64,000 nucleotides of DNA from CBDCGJ01 sp965216645 (GTDB lineage: Bacteria; Pseudomonadota; Alphaproteobacteria; GCA-2731375). How positions within the stretch are numbered: the first letter of the stretch is position 1; the number at the start of each line of letters is the position of its first letter. The translations under genes were made by a program, and so were the position numbers. The stretch covers positions 62,001 through 126,000 of the forward strand of contig CBDCGJ010000044.1 of NCBI GenBank assembly GCA_965216645.1. Direction: 5' to 3'. Under the pieces are notes generated by a model. That model did no database searches and was not told the origin of the DNA. It saw only the letters and a program-made list of their open reading frames with translations. Below are positions 17,246 through 26,730 of the stretch, piece after piece.

Positions 17246-19840
17246 ATGCAGTTTGAGAACTATACCGAACGGTCCCGCGGCCTGATCCAGGCCGCTCAGA
17301 TGATTGCGCAGCGCGACGGTCATCAGCAATTCACCCCCGAACATATGCTGAAGGCTTTGCTCGACGATAAGGAGGGCATGGCGGCCAATCTGATGCGTGC
17401 CGCCGGCGCCGATCCGCAGCAAGCCTTACTCGGTGTCGATCAGGCGCTCGACAAATTGCCGAAAGTGGAAGGCGGCGGCGCCGGGCAACTCTATCTCGCC
17501 GGCGATACCGCGAAGCTATTCCAGCAGGCGGAGGAAATCGCCGACAAGGCCGGCGACAGCTTTGTCACTGCGGAACGTTTGCTGCTCGCCCTGACCATGG
17601 CGGCGGCGACGCCGTCGGCTGAGATCTTGAAGCAGGCCGGACTGACGCCGCAAGCCCTGAACAGCGCCATCAACGATCTGCGCAAAGGCCGCACGGCAGA
17701 CAGCGCGACGGCGGAAAATCAGTATGACGCTCTGAACAAATACGCTCGCGACCTGACCGAGGAGGCGGAGGCCGGCAAGCTCGACCCCGTCATCGGCCGG
17801 GACGAGGAGATCCGGCGCACCGTGCAGGTGCTGTCGCGGCGCACCAAGAACAACCCGGTGCTGATCGGCGAGCCGGGGGTCGGCAAGACCGCCATCGTCG
17901 AGGGCTTGGCCAACCGCATCGTCAAGGGCGACGTGCCGGAAAGCCTGAAGAACAAGCGGCTGATGTCCCTGGACCTGGGCGCCATGGTTGCCGGCTCCAA
18001 ATTCCGCGGCGAGTTCGAGGAACGGCTGAAAGCCGTCCTGTCCGAGGTCAGCGCGGCGGACGGAGAAATCGTGTTGTTCATCGACGAATTACACACCCTG
18101 GTCGGCGCCGGCGCGGCGGAAGGGGCGATGGATGCCTCAAATCTTCTGAAACCGGCGCTGTCCCGCGGTGAGCTGCATTGCGTCGGGGCCACCACCCTCG
18201 ACGAATACCGCAAGCATATCGAGAAAGACGCGGCGCTGGCGCGGCGCTTCCAACCGGTCTTCATCTCCGAGCCGACAGTGGAGGACACCATCTCCATTCT
18301 GCGCGGTTTGAAGGAGAAATACGAGCTGCACCATCAAGGCGTCCGTATTGCCGACAGTGCGCTCGTCTCCGCCGCGACCCTGTCGCACCGCTACATCACC
18401 GACCGCTTCCTGCCGGACAAGGCCATCGATCTCGTGGACGAGGCGGCCAGCCGCATCCGCATGGAAATGGAATCCAAGCCGGAGGAAATCGACGAGCTTG
18501 ACCGCCGCATCATTCAGATGAAGATCGAACGCGAGGCTTTGAAGAAGGAGGACGATCAGGCCTCCAAGGACCGGCTCGCCAAGCTCGAGGGCGAGCTGGC
18601 CGAACTCGAAGCCAAGTCGGCCGATCTGACCGAAGCCTGGCAGGCGGACAAGGACAAGCTGTCGTCGGCCCAGGATATCAAGGAACGGCTCGACCATGCC
18701 CGCCTCGAAGCCGAGCATGCGGAGCGCCACGGCGATCTGGCCCGGGCCAGCGAATTGACCTATGGCGTGATCCCCGATCTCGAGAAACGCCTCGGCGAGG
18801 CGGAAGGCCATTGCGGCCCCTCCATGGTCCGCGAGGTGGTCAGCGAGGAAGATATCGCCAACGTGGTCTCCCGCTGGACCGGCATCCCGGTCGACAAGAT
18901 GCTGGCCGGCGAGCGCGAGAAGCTGTTGGAGATGGAGCAACGCCTGGGCAGCCGGGTGATCGGTCAGGAGGAAGCCTTGAGCGCGGTCAGCCAGGCGGTG
19001 CGCCGGGCCCGCGCAGGCTTGCAGGATGCCTCGCGCCCGATCGGCAGCTTCCTCTTTCTCGGCCCCACCGGTGTCGGCAAAACGGAACTCTGCAAGGCGC
19101 TGGCCGAGTTCCTGTTCGACGACGACCAGGCCATGGTCCGCATCGACATGTCGGAATTCATGGAGAAGCATGCGGTCGCCCGCCTGATCGGCGCGCCGCC
19201 GGGATATGTCGGCTATGACGAAGGCGGGGTGTTGACCGAAGCGGTGCGCCGCCGGCCCTATCAGGTGATCCTGTTCGACGAGGTCGAGAAGGCCCATCAC
19301 GACGTCTTCAACGTGCTGTTGCAGGTGCTCGACGACGGCCGCATGACCGATGGGCAGGGTCGCACCGTCGATTTCACCAACACCATCATCGTGCTGACCA
19401 GCAATCTCGGTTCCGAGTTCCTGGCCAATCTACCGGCGGGCGAGGATTCCGACGCCGTCCGGGACGAAGTGATGGCCGTGGTGCGCGGCCATTTCCGGCC
19501 GGAGTTTCTCAACCGGCTGGACGAAATGATTCTGTTCCACCGGCTCGACCGGGAACATATGGACGGCATCGTCGAGATTCAGCTACGCCATCTGCGCGGT
19601 CTGCTGACCGACCGGCAGATCGAGCTCGATCTGGACGAGGCGGCCATGGCCTGGTTGGCCGATGCCGGCTACGACCCGGTCTATGGCGCCCGGCCGCTGA
19701 AGCGGGCGATCCAGCGGCATTTGCAAAATCCGCTGGCCACCCAGATCCTCGACGGCAGCATCGGCGACGGCGACACCGTTCACGTCACCGCCACCGATCT
19801 CGGCCTGATGATCAACGACCGCCTGGTCAAGGCCGCCTAG
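17246..19840 (+). CDS. clpB: ATP-dependent chaperone ClpB
   Basis: An 864-residue Hsp104/ClpB disaggregase, which rescues aggregated proteins with DnaK. The order is an N domain (residues 1-150, FENYTERSRGLIQAAQMIAQRD), then AAA-1 with Walker A GEPGVGKTAIVEG and VLFIDELHTLVGAGAAEGAMD. A coiled-coil middle domain spans ~400-530 (PEEIDELDRRIIQMKIEREAL). AAA-2 has Walker A GPTGVGKTELCKA and the C-terminal sensor GARPLKRAIQRHLQNPLA. ATG 17246 has AAGAGG upstream and gives the standard MQFENYTERSR; a longer frame from 17213 is less likely. It is divergent from the tmp operon, 181 bases from the small membrane-protein start. Confidence 0.97.
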   Translation: MQFENYTERSRGLIQAAQMIAQRDGHQQFTPEHMLKALLDDKEGMAANLMRAAGADPQQALLGVDQALDKLPKVEGGGAGQLYLAGDTAKLFQQAEEIADKAGDSFVTAERLLLALTMAAATPSAEILKQAGLTPQALNSAINDLRKGRTADSATAENQYDALNKYARDLTEEAEAGKLDPVIGRDEEIRRTVQVLSRRTKNNPVLIGEPGVGKTAIVEGLANRIVKGDVPESLKNKRLMSLDLGAMVAGSKFRGEFEERLKAVLSEVSAADGEIVLFIDELHTLVGAGAAEGAMDASNLLKPALSRGELHCVGATTLDEYRKHIEKDAALARRFQPVFISEPTVEDTISILRGLKEKYELHHQGVRIADSALVSAATLSHRYITDRFLPDKAIDLVDEAASRIRMEMESKPEEIDELDRRIIQMKIEREALKKEDDQASKDRLAKLEGELAELEAKSADLTEAWQADKDKLSSAQDIKERLDHARLEAEHAERHGDLARASELTYGVIPDLEKRLGEAEGHCGPSMVREVVSEEDIANVVSRWTGIPVDKMLAGEREKLLEMEQRLGSRVIGQEEALSAVSQAVRRARAGLQDASRPIGSFLFLGPTGVGKTELCKALAEFLFDDDQAMVRIDMSEFMEKHAVARLIGAPPGYVGYDEGGVLTEAVRRRPYQVILFDEVEKAHHDVFNVLLQVLDDGRMTDGQGRTVDFTNTIIVLTSNLGSEFLANLPAGEDSDAVRDEVMAVVRGHFRPEFLNRLDEMILFHRLDREHMDGIVEIQLRHLRGLLTDRQIELDLDEAAMAWLADAGYDPVYGARPLKRAIQRHLQNPLATQILDGSIGDGDTVHVTATDLGLMINDRLVKAA

Positions 19841-19853
19841 CCAGCCCCTCTAT

Positions 19854-19889
19854 GTTGCGATAGCATCGGTCTGCCGCTGCTATCGCAAC
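19854..19889 (+). terminator. Perfect 12-bp stem-loop after clpB
   Basis: GTTGCGATAGCA at 19854-19865 is exactly complementary to TGCTATCGCAAC at 19878-19889, with a 12-base loop. It lies 13 bases after the clpB stop and 16 bases before the next start. No T-run follows, so it may be a weak terminator or an mRNA-stabilising or attenuating structure between clpB and the DUF2339 gene. Confidence 0.55.
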
Positions 19890-19905
19890 GTGGGGTGTCA
19901 GGGCG

Positions 19906-22653
19906 TTGTTCTATCTTTTCAATTTTCTCTTCGCGACGGCCCTTATCCTCTACCTTTTGGTGGCGCCGGCATTCGGCATCGTCGCCTGGCACCGGACGCG
20001 CAAGCGGGAGAATAGCGAGAACGTGCGGCTGCGGGCGGAGCTGGATCGGCTGCACGCCGAGTTGGCCGCGCTCAAAGCAGATCGATCGGATCGATCGGAT
20101 CGATCGGGCGCGCCGCCGCCTGCGTCGGCGCCTCTTGAACAGGCGCCCCCGGAAACCGTAACGCCGGCGCCGCGACCGCCCGAGTTGGCCGCGCCACCCG
20201 CCGAAGAGGCAGCGACCCCCGAACCTGCACCGGCACGGACGGACAAGCGGGGCCGGCAGCTCGAGGAATCTTTCGCTTCGAAATGGCTGGTCTGGCTCGG
20301 CGCCGGCACTATCGCCATCGGCAGCATTTTCCTGGTCAAATATTCCATTGATCAAGGCTGGTTGAACCCGACGGTGCGGATCAGTGCCGGCATTCTGCTG
20401 GGTCTGATCTTGATCGCTGGCGGCGAATGGCTGCGACAGCGGCCCTTGCAACGAGCCATTGCGGCGCTGCGTCCGGATTTCGTGCCGCAATCCCTGACCG
20501 CCGCCGGTCTATTCGCGGCCATGGCCAGCATTTATGCGGGCTATGTGCTCTACGACCTGTTCAGCCCACTGATCGCCTTCATCCTGATGGCGGCCTTTTC
20601 GTTGGCCGCGATCGCGCTGTCGATCCTACAGGGGCCGGTGGTGGCGCTGCTCGGTTTGGTCGCCGGCTATTTGACGCCGATCCTGGTGCAGACCGGCCAT
20701 CCCATGGCCTGGGGCCTGTTCCCCTATCTTCTGCTGATCGCCGCCGCCGGCATGACGATCACCCGCATGATGGGCTGGCGTTGGCTGGCTTGGGCGGTGC
20801 TGGCCGGCGCCCTGCTTTGGCCGCCGATTTGGTATGCCGGCGCCTGGCAGGCCCATGATACCCTGCCGGTCGGCATCTATCTGCTGCTGATGGCGCCGCT
20901 GCTGGTTTTCCCGCTCGACCTGCTCTGCGATCCGGACGAGGCGCCGGCGCTGAACGCGACGGCTTTCACACAAAGCCCGGAACTGCCGCTCTGGGTCGCC
21001 ACGGGTGGTGTCGCCCTGATGACCTTCGGCCTGGTCCGGATGGACGGCTATCACCTGAGCTCGCTTGTCTTCCTGGCGCTGATCGCTTTGGCCTATCTCG
21101 GATACGCTCGCATCCGCCAGCGCTTCGCCGGCATCGCCGTCGTTGCGGCAATTCTCGTGGTGCCGACCCTGGCGCTCTGGCATCTGCCGTCGGTGATCGA
21201 TGTGCTTGGGCCGCTTTATTCCATTGAAGGCGTCGACTTCGGCCGTCAGCCGGGGCCGGTGCTGCCACCGCAACTCCTGCCGTTCCTAGGCACCTGTCTC
21301 CTGTTCGGCGCGTTGTTTGGCGGCATCGGCTATGTCGCCCTGTGGGGTGCCGCCAGCGCCCGGCTCTGGGCCGGTGTCTCGGCGGCAGTACCGATCCTGC
21401 TGATGATCGCAGCCTATTGGCGGGCCCGCGACTTTGCCGTCGATTTCGGTTGGGGCTTTGCCGCTTTGCTGCTGGCGGGTCTGGCCTTGTTCGCCGCCAC
21501 CCGATTTGAGACATATCGCGACCGTCCCGCGTTGAACGAGGCGTTGGGAATTTATGCGGCGGCGGTGGTGGCGGGTTTGTCTCTGGCTTTGACGATGACC
21601 CTGCGTGACGCCTGGTTGACCGTGGGCTTGGCCGTAGAGCTGCCCGCTCTGGCCTGGTTGACGGGACGGTTGCGGGTGACGTCGCTCTATTGGGTCGCTT
21701 GGGTGCTGGCGCCGGTGGTGATCCTGCGCCTGGTGCTGAACCCCTTCGTGCTGGACTATCCCTTGAACGGCTGGCCCATCCTGAACTGGATCCTGTTCGG
21801 CTATGGCCTGCCGGCCGTGTCGTTTTTCTTCGCCGCCCGTTGGTTCGCAGAGACGCGGCCGGGCCGTCTGATCCCGGTGTTGGAAAGCGGTATGCTCGCC
21901 TTCGCGGTATTGCTCGTCACGTTCCAGATCCGCCATCTGATGTCCGGCTCTCTGACCGGCGACTATGACTTCGCCGAGGCCTGTATCCAAATGACCGCCT
22001 GGCTGTCCATCGCCTATGGCCTTGCGGCGCGGGAGGATTGGCGGCGGCGATTTGCCTTCCGCTGGGCCTGGCGGGCCTTGATCGTGATGTCGCTCAGCCA
22101 TCTGCTGACCTTTCTGTTCACGGCGGCTGTCGATTGGTTCTGCTGCAACACTGTCGGCGAGACGCCGATCTTCAACTGGCTCATCCTCGCATTCGCCGTC
22201 CCCGCCGTTTTTTGCTTGCTGTTCGCCCGGCTGTTCAAGCGCTGGGGTCGCAACGGCCTGGCGATCGCGGCCAGCGGCCTCGGCCTCTATACCTTCCTGG
22301 TCTTCCTGTTCTACGAGGTGCGGCAGTTCTATCACGGCGGCCGGCTCTGGTCCGGGGAGGTCGGCTTGGCGGAGCAGTACAGCTATTCCGTGGTCTGGCT
22401 GATCTACGGCTTGATCCTGCTCGCGCTCGGCCTGTGGCGACACAGTGCGCAGATCCGCTGGGCCTCACTGGCGGTGGTGATGTTGACCGTGCTCAAGGTC
22501 TTCCTGATCGACATGAGCGAGCTCGAAGGGCTCTATCGCGTCGCCTCCTTTGTCGGTTTGGGCCTGTCGCTGATCGCCATCGGGTTCTTCTATCAGCGGT
22601 TTGTCATCGCCGCCCCGGCGGCGGCGGACGGCGACACAGACTTGGATGAGTGA
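19906..22653 (+). CDS. DUF2339 multi-pass membrane protein
   Basis: A 915-residue protein. It starts with one membrane helix (FLFATALILYLLVAPAFGIVAW), a coiled segment (RENSENVRLRAELDRLHAELAALKA) and an acidic, proline-rich linker. About 25 further hydrophobic segments run to the end. EESFASKWLVWLGAGTIAIGSIFLVKYSIDQGWLNPTVRI is the diagnostic DUF2339 stretch (given here as its leading and following residues). The function is unknown; bacterial homologues are often called predicted membrane proteins. The TTG at 19906 is the likely start, but no clear ribosome site marks it. In-frame repeats at 20081-20107 encode RSDRSDRS. Confidence 0.85.
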   Translation: MFYLFNFLFATALILYLLVAPAFGIVAWHRTRKRENSENVRLRAELDRLHAELAALKADRSDRSDRSGAPPPASAPLEQAPPETVTPAPRPPELAAPPAEEAATPEPAPARTDKRGRQLEESFASKWLVWLGAGTIAIGSIFLVKYSIDQGWLNPTVRISAGILLGLILIAGGEWLRQRPLQRAIAALRPDFVPQSLTAAGLFAAMASIYAGYVLYDLFSPLIAFILMAAFSLAAIALSILQGPVVALLGLVAGYLTPILVQTGHPMAWGLFPYLLLIAAAGMTITRMMGWRWLAWAVLAGALLWPPIWYAGAWQAHDTLPVGIYLLLMAPLLVFPLDLLCDPDEAPALNATAFTQSPELPLWVATGGVALMTFGLVRMDGYHLSSLVFLALIALAYLGYARIRQRFAGIAVVAAILVVPTLALWHLPSVIDVLGPLYSIEGVDFGRQPGPVLPPQLLPFLGTCLLFGALFGGIGYVALWGAASARLWAGVSAAVPILLMIAAYWRARDFAVDFGWGFAALLLAGLALFAATRFETYRDRPALNEALGIYAAAVVAGLSLALTMTLRDAWLTVGLAVELPALAWLTGRLRVTSLYWVAWVLAPVVILRLVLNPFVLDYPLNGWPILNWILFGYGLPAVSFFFAARWFAETRPGRLIPVLESGMLAFAVLLVTFQIRHLMSGSLTGDYDFAEACIQMTAWLSIAYGLAAREDWRRRFAFRWAWRALIVMSLSHLLTFLFTAAVDWFCCNTVGETPIFNWLILAFAVPAVFCLLFARLFKRWGRNGLAIAASGLGLYTFLVFLFYEVRQFYHGGRLWSGEVGLAEQYSYSVVWLIYGLILLALGLWRHSAQIRWASLAVVMLTVLKVFLIDMSELEGLYRVASFVGLGLSLIAIGFFYQRFVIAAPAAADGDTDLDE
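20081..20107 (+). repeat. Three 9-bp tandem repeats inside the DUF2339 gene
   Basis: ATCGATCGG is repeated three times in tandem, encoding an RSD repeat in the linker between the coiled segment and the membrane domain. Being a multiple of three, changes in copy number would not break the frame. Confidence 0.9.
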
Positions 22654-22743
22654 ATATCGGCGATTTCTTTTTCGCCTTTTCCGTGCTATCAGATTCCGTC
22701 CCCATATCGCCGATAGGGGTGAAGCACAGCGAGGGGGTGTCGC

Positions 22744-24531
22744 ATGTCGGATCGTAGCGGTCGTCGTAAGTTTCAACTGGTTTTGATCAAGCCGTCGCAC
22801 TATGACGACGACGGTTATGTGATCCAATGGGTGAAATCCTGGATACCCTCCAACTCCTTGGCCTGCCTCTATGGCCTCTGCCAGGATTTGGTCGAGCGCG
22901 ACGCCTTTCCCGAGGTCGAGATCGCGTTGGAAGCCTTCGACGAAACCAATTATGTGGTGCCGTATCAGAAACTGATCCGCCGTTTCGCCCGCAACGATAA
23001 TTTCGGCCTCGTCTGTTTCGTCGGGGTTCAAACAAATCAGTTTCCCCGCACCCTCGACGTCGCCCGACGGTTACGCGCCGCGGGTATCCAAGTTGTCGCC
23101 GGCGGTTTCCATATCGCCGGCTGTCTGGCCATGCTGAACCAGCTGCCGCCCGAACTGCAGGAAGCCCGCGACCTGGGCGTCAGCTTCTATGCCGGCGAGG
23201 CGGAAGGCCGAATGGCGGAAGTGATCGGCGACGCCATCGCGGGCCAGTTGAAACCCGAATACAACTACCTGGCCGATCTGCCCGGTATGCAGGATCAAGT
23301 GGTCCCCTTCGTGCCGGCCGCGCTCGCCGAACGCTATGACAAGGGCTTCAGCAGTTTCGACCTGGGCCGCGGTTGTCCCTTCCAATGCTCCTTCTGCACC
23401 ATCATCAACGTTCAGGGCCGTAAGTCCCGTTTCCGCAGCGCCGACGACTTGGAACGCATCGTGCGGCAGAACCATGCCCAGGGCGTCAGCCGGTTTTTCA
23501 TCACCGACGACAATTTCGCCCGCAACAAGAACTGGGAGGCGCTGTTCGACCGGCTGATCGAGCTGCGGGAGAATGAAGGCATCGGCATCCATTTTTTGAT
23601 CCAGGTCGATACCCTCTGCCACAAGATCCCCGGCTTCGTCGAGAAGGCGGCCAGGGCGGGCTGCAACTCGGTTTTCGTCGGTCTCGAAAGCGTGGATCCG
23701 GAAAATCTGCTGGCCGCCAACAAGCGTCAGAACAAGATCACCGACTACCGCCGGATGTTCCAGATGTGGCAGGAACTGGGCGTCATGACCTATGCCGGCT
23801 ATATTCTCGGTTTCCCGGCCGATACCCGAGAATCGGTGCTGCGGGCCATCGGCATTCTGAAGCGTGAACTGCCGGTCGACGCCATCGAGTTCACCATGCT
23901 GACGCCGCTGCCGGGCTCGGCCGACCACAAGCATATGCTGGAGGCCGGCGTGGCGATGGATCCCGACATGAACATCTACGATCTGGAGCATGCCACCACC
24001 GAACATCCGAGCATGAGCCGCGCCGAGTTGCAGGCCCTTTATCGGGAGGCTTGGTTCACGTACTATTCCGACGATCATGTCGCCACCCTGATGAAGCGGA
24101 CGCGCGGCTACGGCTTCAAGCCGGTGCGCCGCTGGCAATTGGCGATCCAGGTCTTCGGCGCCTACCGCTTCGAGAAAGTGCATCCCCTGCAGGCCGGATT
24201 CTTCCGCCGGAAAATCCGGACGGAGCGGCGGCCCAGCCTCGGCATCGAGCCGGCGCTGATCTTCTATCCGAAACGGGTGTGGCAGACCTTGTCGACTTAT
24301 CTGCCCTGGGCCTGGTATGCTTGGCGCCTGCATCGGGTCCGCAAGGCGATCGAGCGGGATGACGCCAACAAGAGCTATCGCGATTTTGCCATGACGCCGG
24401 TCGAAGACGACGAATTCGAGGAACTGGAAATGTTCCAAATCAGCGACGCCGCCCGCAAACAGGTGGCGCGGGCGCAGGCCAATGCACTGGCCCGAGATTC
24501 CCGCGAGGCCCGCACCGCCGCTGGCGACTGA
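22744..24531 (+). CDS. B12-binding radical SAM protein
   Basis: A 595-residue protein. An N-terminal cobalamin-binding-like Rossmann domain (residues ~10-160, including VVAGGFHIAGCLAML) is followed by a radical SAM domain. The cluster motif CxxxCxxC is at GRGCPFQCSFCTIIN (residues ~206-220), then FFITDDNFARN, IQVDTLCHKIPGFVEKAARAG and FVGLESVDPENLLAANK. The C-terminal ~180 residues are long and basic without a clear domain. The class covers methyltransferases and ring-forming enzymes, and the substrate is not evident. The start ATG 22744 follows GAGGGGG. It does not look like the hopanoid methylase HpnP specifically. Confidence 0.85.
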   Translation: MSDRSGRRKFQLVLIKPSHYDDDGYVIQWVKSWIPSNSLACLYGLCQDLVERDAFPEVEIALEAFDETNYVVPYQKLIRRFARNDNFGLVCFVGVQTNQFPRTLDVARRLRAAGIQVVAGGFHIAGCLAMLNQLPPELQEARDLGVSFYAGEAEGRMAEVIGDAIAGQLKPEYNYLADLPGMQDQVVPFVPAALAERYDKGFSSFDLGRGCPFQCSFCTIINVQGRKSRFRSADDLERIVRQNHAQGVSRFFITDDNFARNKNWEALFDRLIELRENEGIGIHFLIQVDTLCHKIPGFVEKAARAGCNSVFVGLESVDPENLLAANKRQNKITDYRRMFQMWQELGVMTYAGYILGFPADTRESVLRAIGILKRELPVDAIEFTMLTPLPGSADHKHMLEAGVAMDPDMNIYDLEHATTEHPSMSRAELQALYREAWFTYYSDDHVATLMKRTRGYGFKPVRRWQLAIQVFGAYRFEKVHPLQAGFFRRKIRTERRPSLGIEPALIFYPKRVWQTLSTYLPWAWYAWRLHRVRKAIERDDANKSYRDFAMTPVEDDEFEELEMFQISDAARKQVARAQANALARDSREARTAAGD

Positions 24532-24567
24532 CCGGCGCGGTACGGCGCGCGCGGACGCTATTTACGC

Positions 24568-25194
24568 TTGCGGGAACCGGCAACCACTCTGACCGATTTC
24601 GCCTTGGCGGCCTTGTCCGCCGTCTTCGCGGTCTGGCTGCCCGTTGGGGCCAGCGCGTTGACGCCGCTTTGCCTCTATTTCACGGGCGTGTTCGCGGCGC
24701 TGGGCGTGGCGGCGGGCGCCGGCGGGCTGGTGCATGGCTTCTTCCCCGACGGCAGCGGCATGGCCAACCGCTGGCTGTGGCGGGCGACGCTCCTGTCGAT
24801 CGGGGCCGCCGCCTTTTGCGTCTGGGGGCTGTCGGCGGAATTGATCGTGCCGACCCCGTACCGCGTTTGGCTTATCGGTATCGCGGGCCTTGTGTTCTTG
24901 CTCTACGCCACCGTCGTCTTGTGGGTCCGGCAGGACTTTCTGGTGGCGATCCTGCATTACTTGCCGGCGGTCCTGTTTGCGCTCGTGAGCTTCGCCATTC
25001 TGATGGTCGAACCGGACGACCGCGGCGCCTTGTACTGCTTCATCGGCGTTGCCGGTACCGTGTTGGCGGCGGCGGTCCAGGCCTTGCGGCTCGGCCTGCA
25101 TCCCCGTTACTTCGACCACAATGCCGCCTATCATGGGATTCAGGCGCTGGCCATCGCCTTCATCTTCGCCGGCGCGCGCGACTTGGTCGTTTAA
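24568..25194 (+). CDS. Multi-pass membrane protein of unknown function (208 aa)
   Basis: The protein has about seven hydrophobic helices, beginning LTDFALAALSAVFAVWLPVG and ending AIAFIFAGARDLVV. The pattern FDHNAAYHGIQALA near the C-terminus resembles a conserved His-containing segment seen in small bacterial membrane proteins of the DUF6962/YhhN-like kind. I assign no function. The TTG at 24568, 37 bases after the radical SAM gene, is the best start because no ATG precedes the first helix. It is probably co-transcribed with that gene. Confidence 0.7.
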   Translation: MREPATTLTDFALAALSAVFAVWLPVGASALTPLCLYFTGVFAALGVAAGAGGLVHGFFPDGSGMANRWLWRATLLSIGAAAFCVWGLSAELIVPTPYRVWLIGIAGLVFLLYATVVLWVRQDFLVAILHYLPAVLFALVSFAILMVEPDDRGALYCFIGVAGTVLAAAVQALRLGLHPRYFDHNAAYHGIQALAIAFIFAGARDLVV

Positions 25195-25329
25195 GTCCGC
25201 AGCGCCCCTTAGCCAAATCCCGTCCTAACGCCATCAAATGAATCCGTAAGGTAGATATCTGCTCCAGTGCCGTGAGCACCCGGGCGCGGGCATATCCAAA
25301 ACCATCGACGCATGTCGAACCGGCTTTAT

Positions 25330-25406
25330 ACCAACTTTCGATGATAGAGACCTGTTCAATCGGGCGAGATGGCCCATTGAACAGGTCTCTATCATCGAAA
25401 GTTGGT
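25330..25406. repeat. Perfect 31-bp inverted repeat with 15-base spacer
   Basis: ACCAACTTTCGATGATAGAG... at 25330-25360 is matched, without a single mismatch, by its reverse complement at 25376-25406. Loop bases GGG/CCC can pair further. The structure sits immediately next to the left end of the IS110-family element, about 136 bases after the preceding gene's stop. It may be the insertion target of the element, a strong terminator, or part of a small mobile hairpin. There is no T-run on either side. Confidence 0.85.
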
Positions 25407-25407
25407 T

Positions 25408-25680
25408 CTATACAAAAAGCTGCTGCGTCAAGTTCATCCCAAGGGTTTTTGATCGTCGATCAACAGGGTCATGGTTCTATCCGACGTCGGAGTTGGTCCG
25501 CGTCACTATCCTGGGCTGACCTGTTTGAAGCGGTGGGGCGGCACACTGTATTAAGCGCAGTGTCATGAGCGCTTCGGCTCTTTGCCTGCAACCAAGTCGT
25601 CCCGTGCTCGCCCCGCCAGCCGATCATCAACGTCCTCTTTGCCTCACTTCGTTACATACCGCACATATTGCACCGCTGGG
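25408..25680 (-). ncRNA. Candidate bridge-RNA region of the IS element
   Basis: IS110-family recombinases use a structured non-coding RNA that base-pairs with target and donor DNA. In the IS1111 subgroup it is encoded downstream of the recombinase. Here about 270 bases without a convincing gene follow the transposase stop up to the element's left end. They include a 7-bp hairpin TTGATCG-T-CGATCAA at 25449-25463. The assignment rests on position and family knowledge only; I cannot fold the RNA. Confidence 0.35.
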
Positions 25681-26730
25681 TTAACCGGTCGCTTCCCCCA
25701 CATGCGCTTGAAAGTGGCTTTGCTCTTTCCACATTCGGCCCAGGATCACCGCCAGCCGGCGCGCCACCGCGACCCGGGCTTTCTTCGCCCCGCGCCGCTT
25801 CATCACCCGCAGCCCCCAGCTCTTCAGGTCCGAGCTCGAACGCACCGTGCTCAGCAGCACATTGGCCGCCTCGTAGAGGTAATGCCGGGCCATGTGATCG
25901 CCTTGCTTGGAGATGCCAAGCGTGACATCACGATCCCCCGATTGATAGCGCTTCGGCGTCAGGCCCAAATAGGCGCCGATATCCCGCATCCGCCCAAAAC
26001 GGTCGATATCCTCAATCGTGGCGTAAAAGGCCAGCGCCGTGATCGGCCCCACCCCCGGCACGCTCATCAAGCGCCAACAGACCTCGTTTGCAGACGTGAT
26101 CCGGCGGACCTCGCCGTCAAGCCGGGCGAGTTGGCCCTCCACCGAGGCCAGGGTCTCCAGCAAACTATCGACGCAAGCGTAGAGCAAACCGTCCCGACGC
26201 ACCGCCGCCCGCGCCGCTTCGGCAAACCGCTTGTAGCCGCGTGCAGCCCCCAGCCGGATGCCGAACGGCTTCAACAGGCCGCGGATCTGACCGTTCATCT
26301 GCCGCTTCACCCGGACCAACTGATCGCGCGCGCCCAGCAAAGCTTTCAGACGATGACTGTCCCACGACTTGACATGAACCGGTCGGTACCAGCCGGCCCG
26401 CAGCATCTGCGCCAAGGCCAGCGCATCGGCCCGGTCCGACTTCACCAGGCGATCCTTGACCGCGTTGGCGCAGGCCCGGGCGTCCATGCAGACAACCGGA
26501 ATGCCAAGCCCTTCGAGAGACCAATAGAGCCAGGGCGTCAGCGAACCGCTCTCAAGACCCACCAAAGCAAGCCGGCCCCGCCCCGCCCGCGCGACAACAC
26601 GCGACAGCGCCTGGGAGATCATCTCCGGATGCGTGTCCACCACACCGCGCCAGACAATCCTCTCATCATCGTCAATCACACAAACAGACGTCGTCTTGTT
26701 GCCAATGTCCAAACCTGCATAAAATGGCAT
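25681..26730 (-). CDS. IS110-family transposase
   Basis: A 349-residue recombinase. The N-terminal RuvC-like DEDD domain has the first Asp in FYAGLDIGNKTTS, the Glu in LVGLESGSLTPWLYW and the Asp pair in VKSDRADALALAQML. A coiled middle follows (LLGARDQLVRVKRQMNGQIRG), then the C-terminal Transposase_20 domain with MSVPGVGPITALAFYA and YLGLTPKRYQSGDRDVTLGISKQGD, whose serine is the candidate nucleophile. The start 26730 has a strong AAGGAGAG just upstream, better than the earlier ATG at 26757. The gene looks intact, so the element may be active. Confidence 0.93.
   Translation of the reverse strand: MPFYAGLDIGNKTTSVCVIDDDERIVWRGVVDTHPEMISQALSRVVARAGRGRLALVGLESGSLTPWLYWSLEGLGIPVVCMDARACANAVKDRLVKSDRADALALAQMLRAGWYRPVHVKSWDSHRLKALLGARDQLVRVKRQMNGQIRGLLKPFGIRLGAARGYKRFAEAARAAVRRDGLLYACVDSLLETLASVEGQLARLDGEVRRITSANEVCWRLMSVPGVGPITALAFYATIEDIDRFGRMRDIGAYLGLTPKRYQSGDRDVTLGISKQGDHMARHYLYEAANVLLSTVRSSSDLKSWGLRVMKRRGAKKARVAVARRLAVILGRMWKEQSHFQAHVGEATG

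Noticed and set aside
16927..17247. Longer 106-codon version of the small membrane protein
   Set aside because: The upstream extension lacks a ribosome site and overlaps the clpB 5' region; the strong site supports the start at 17064.
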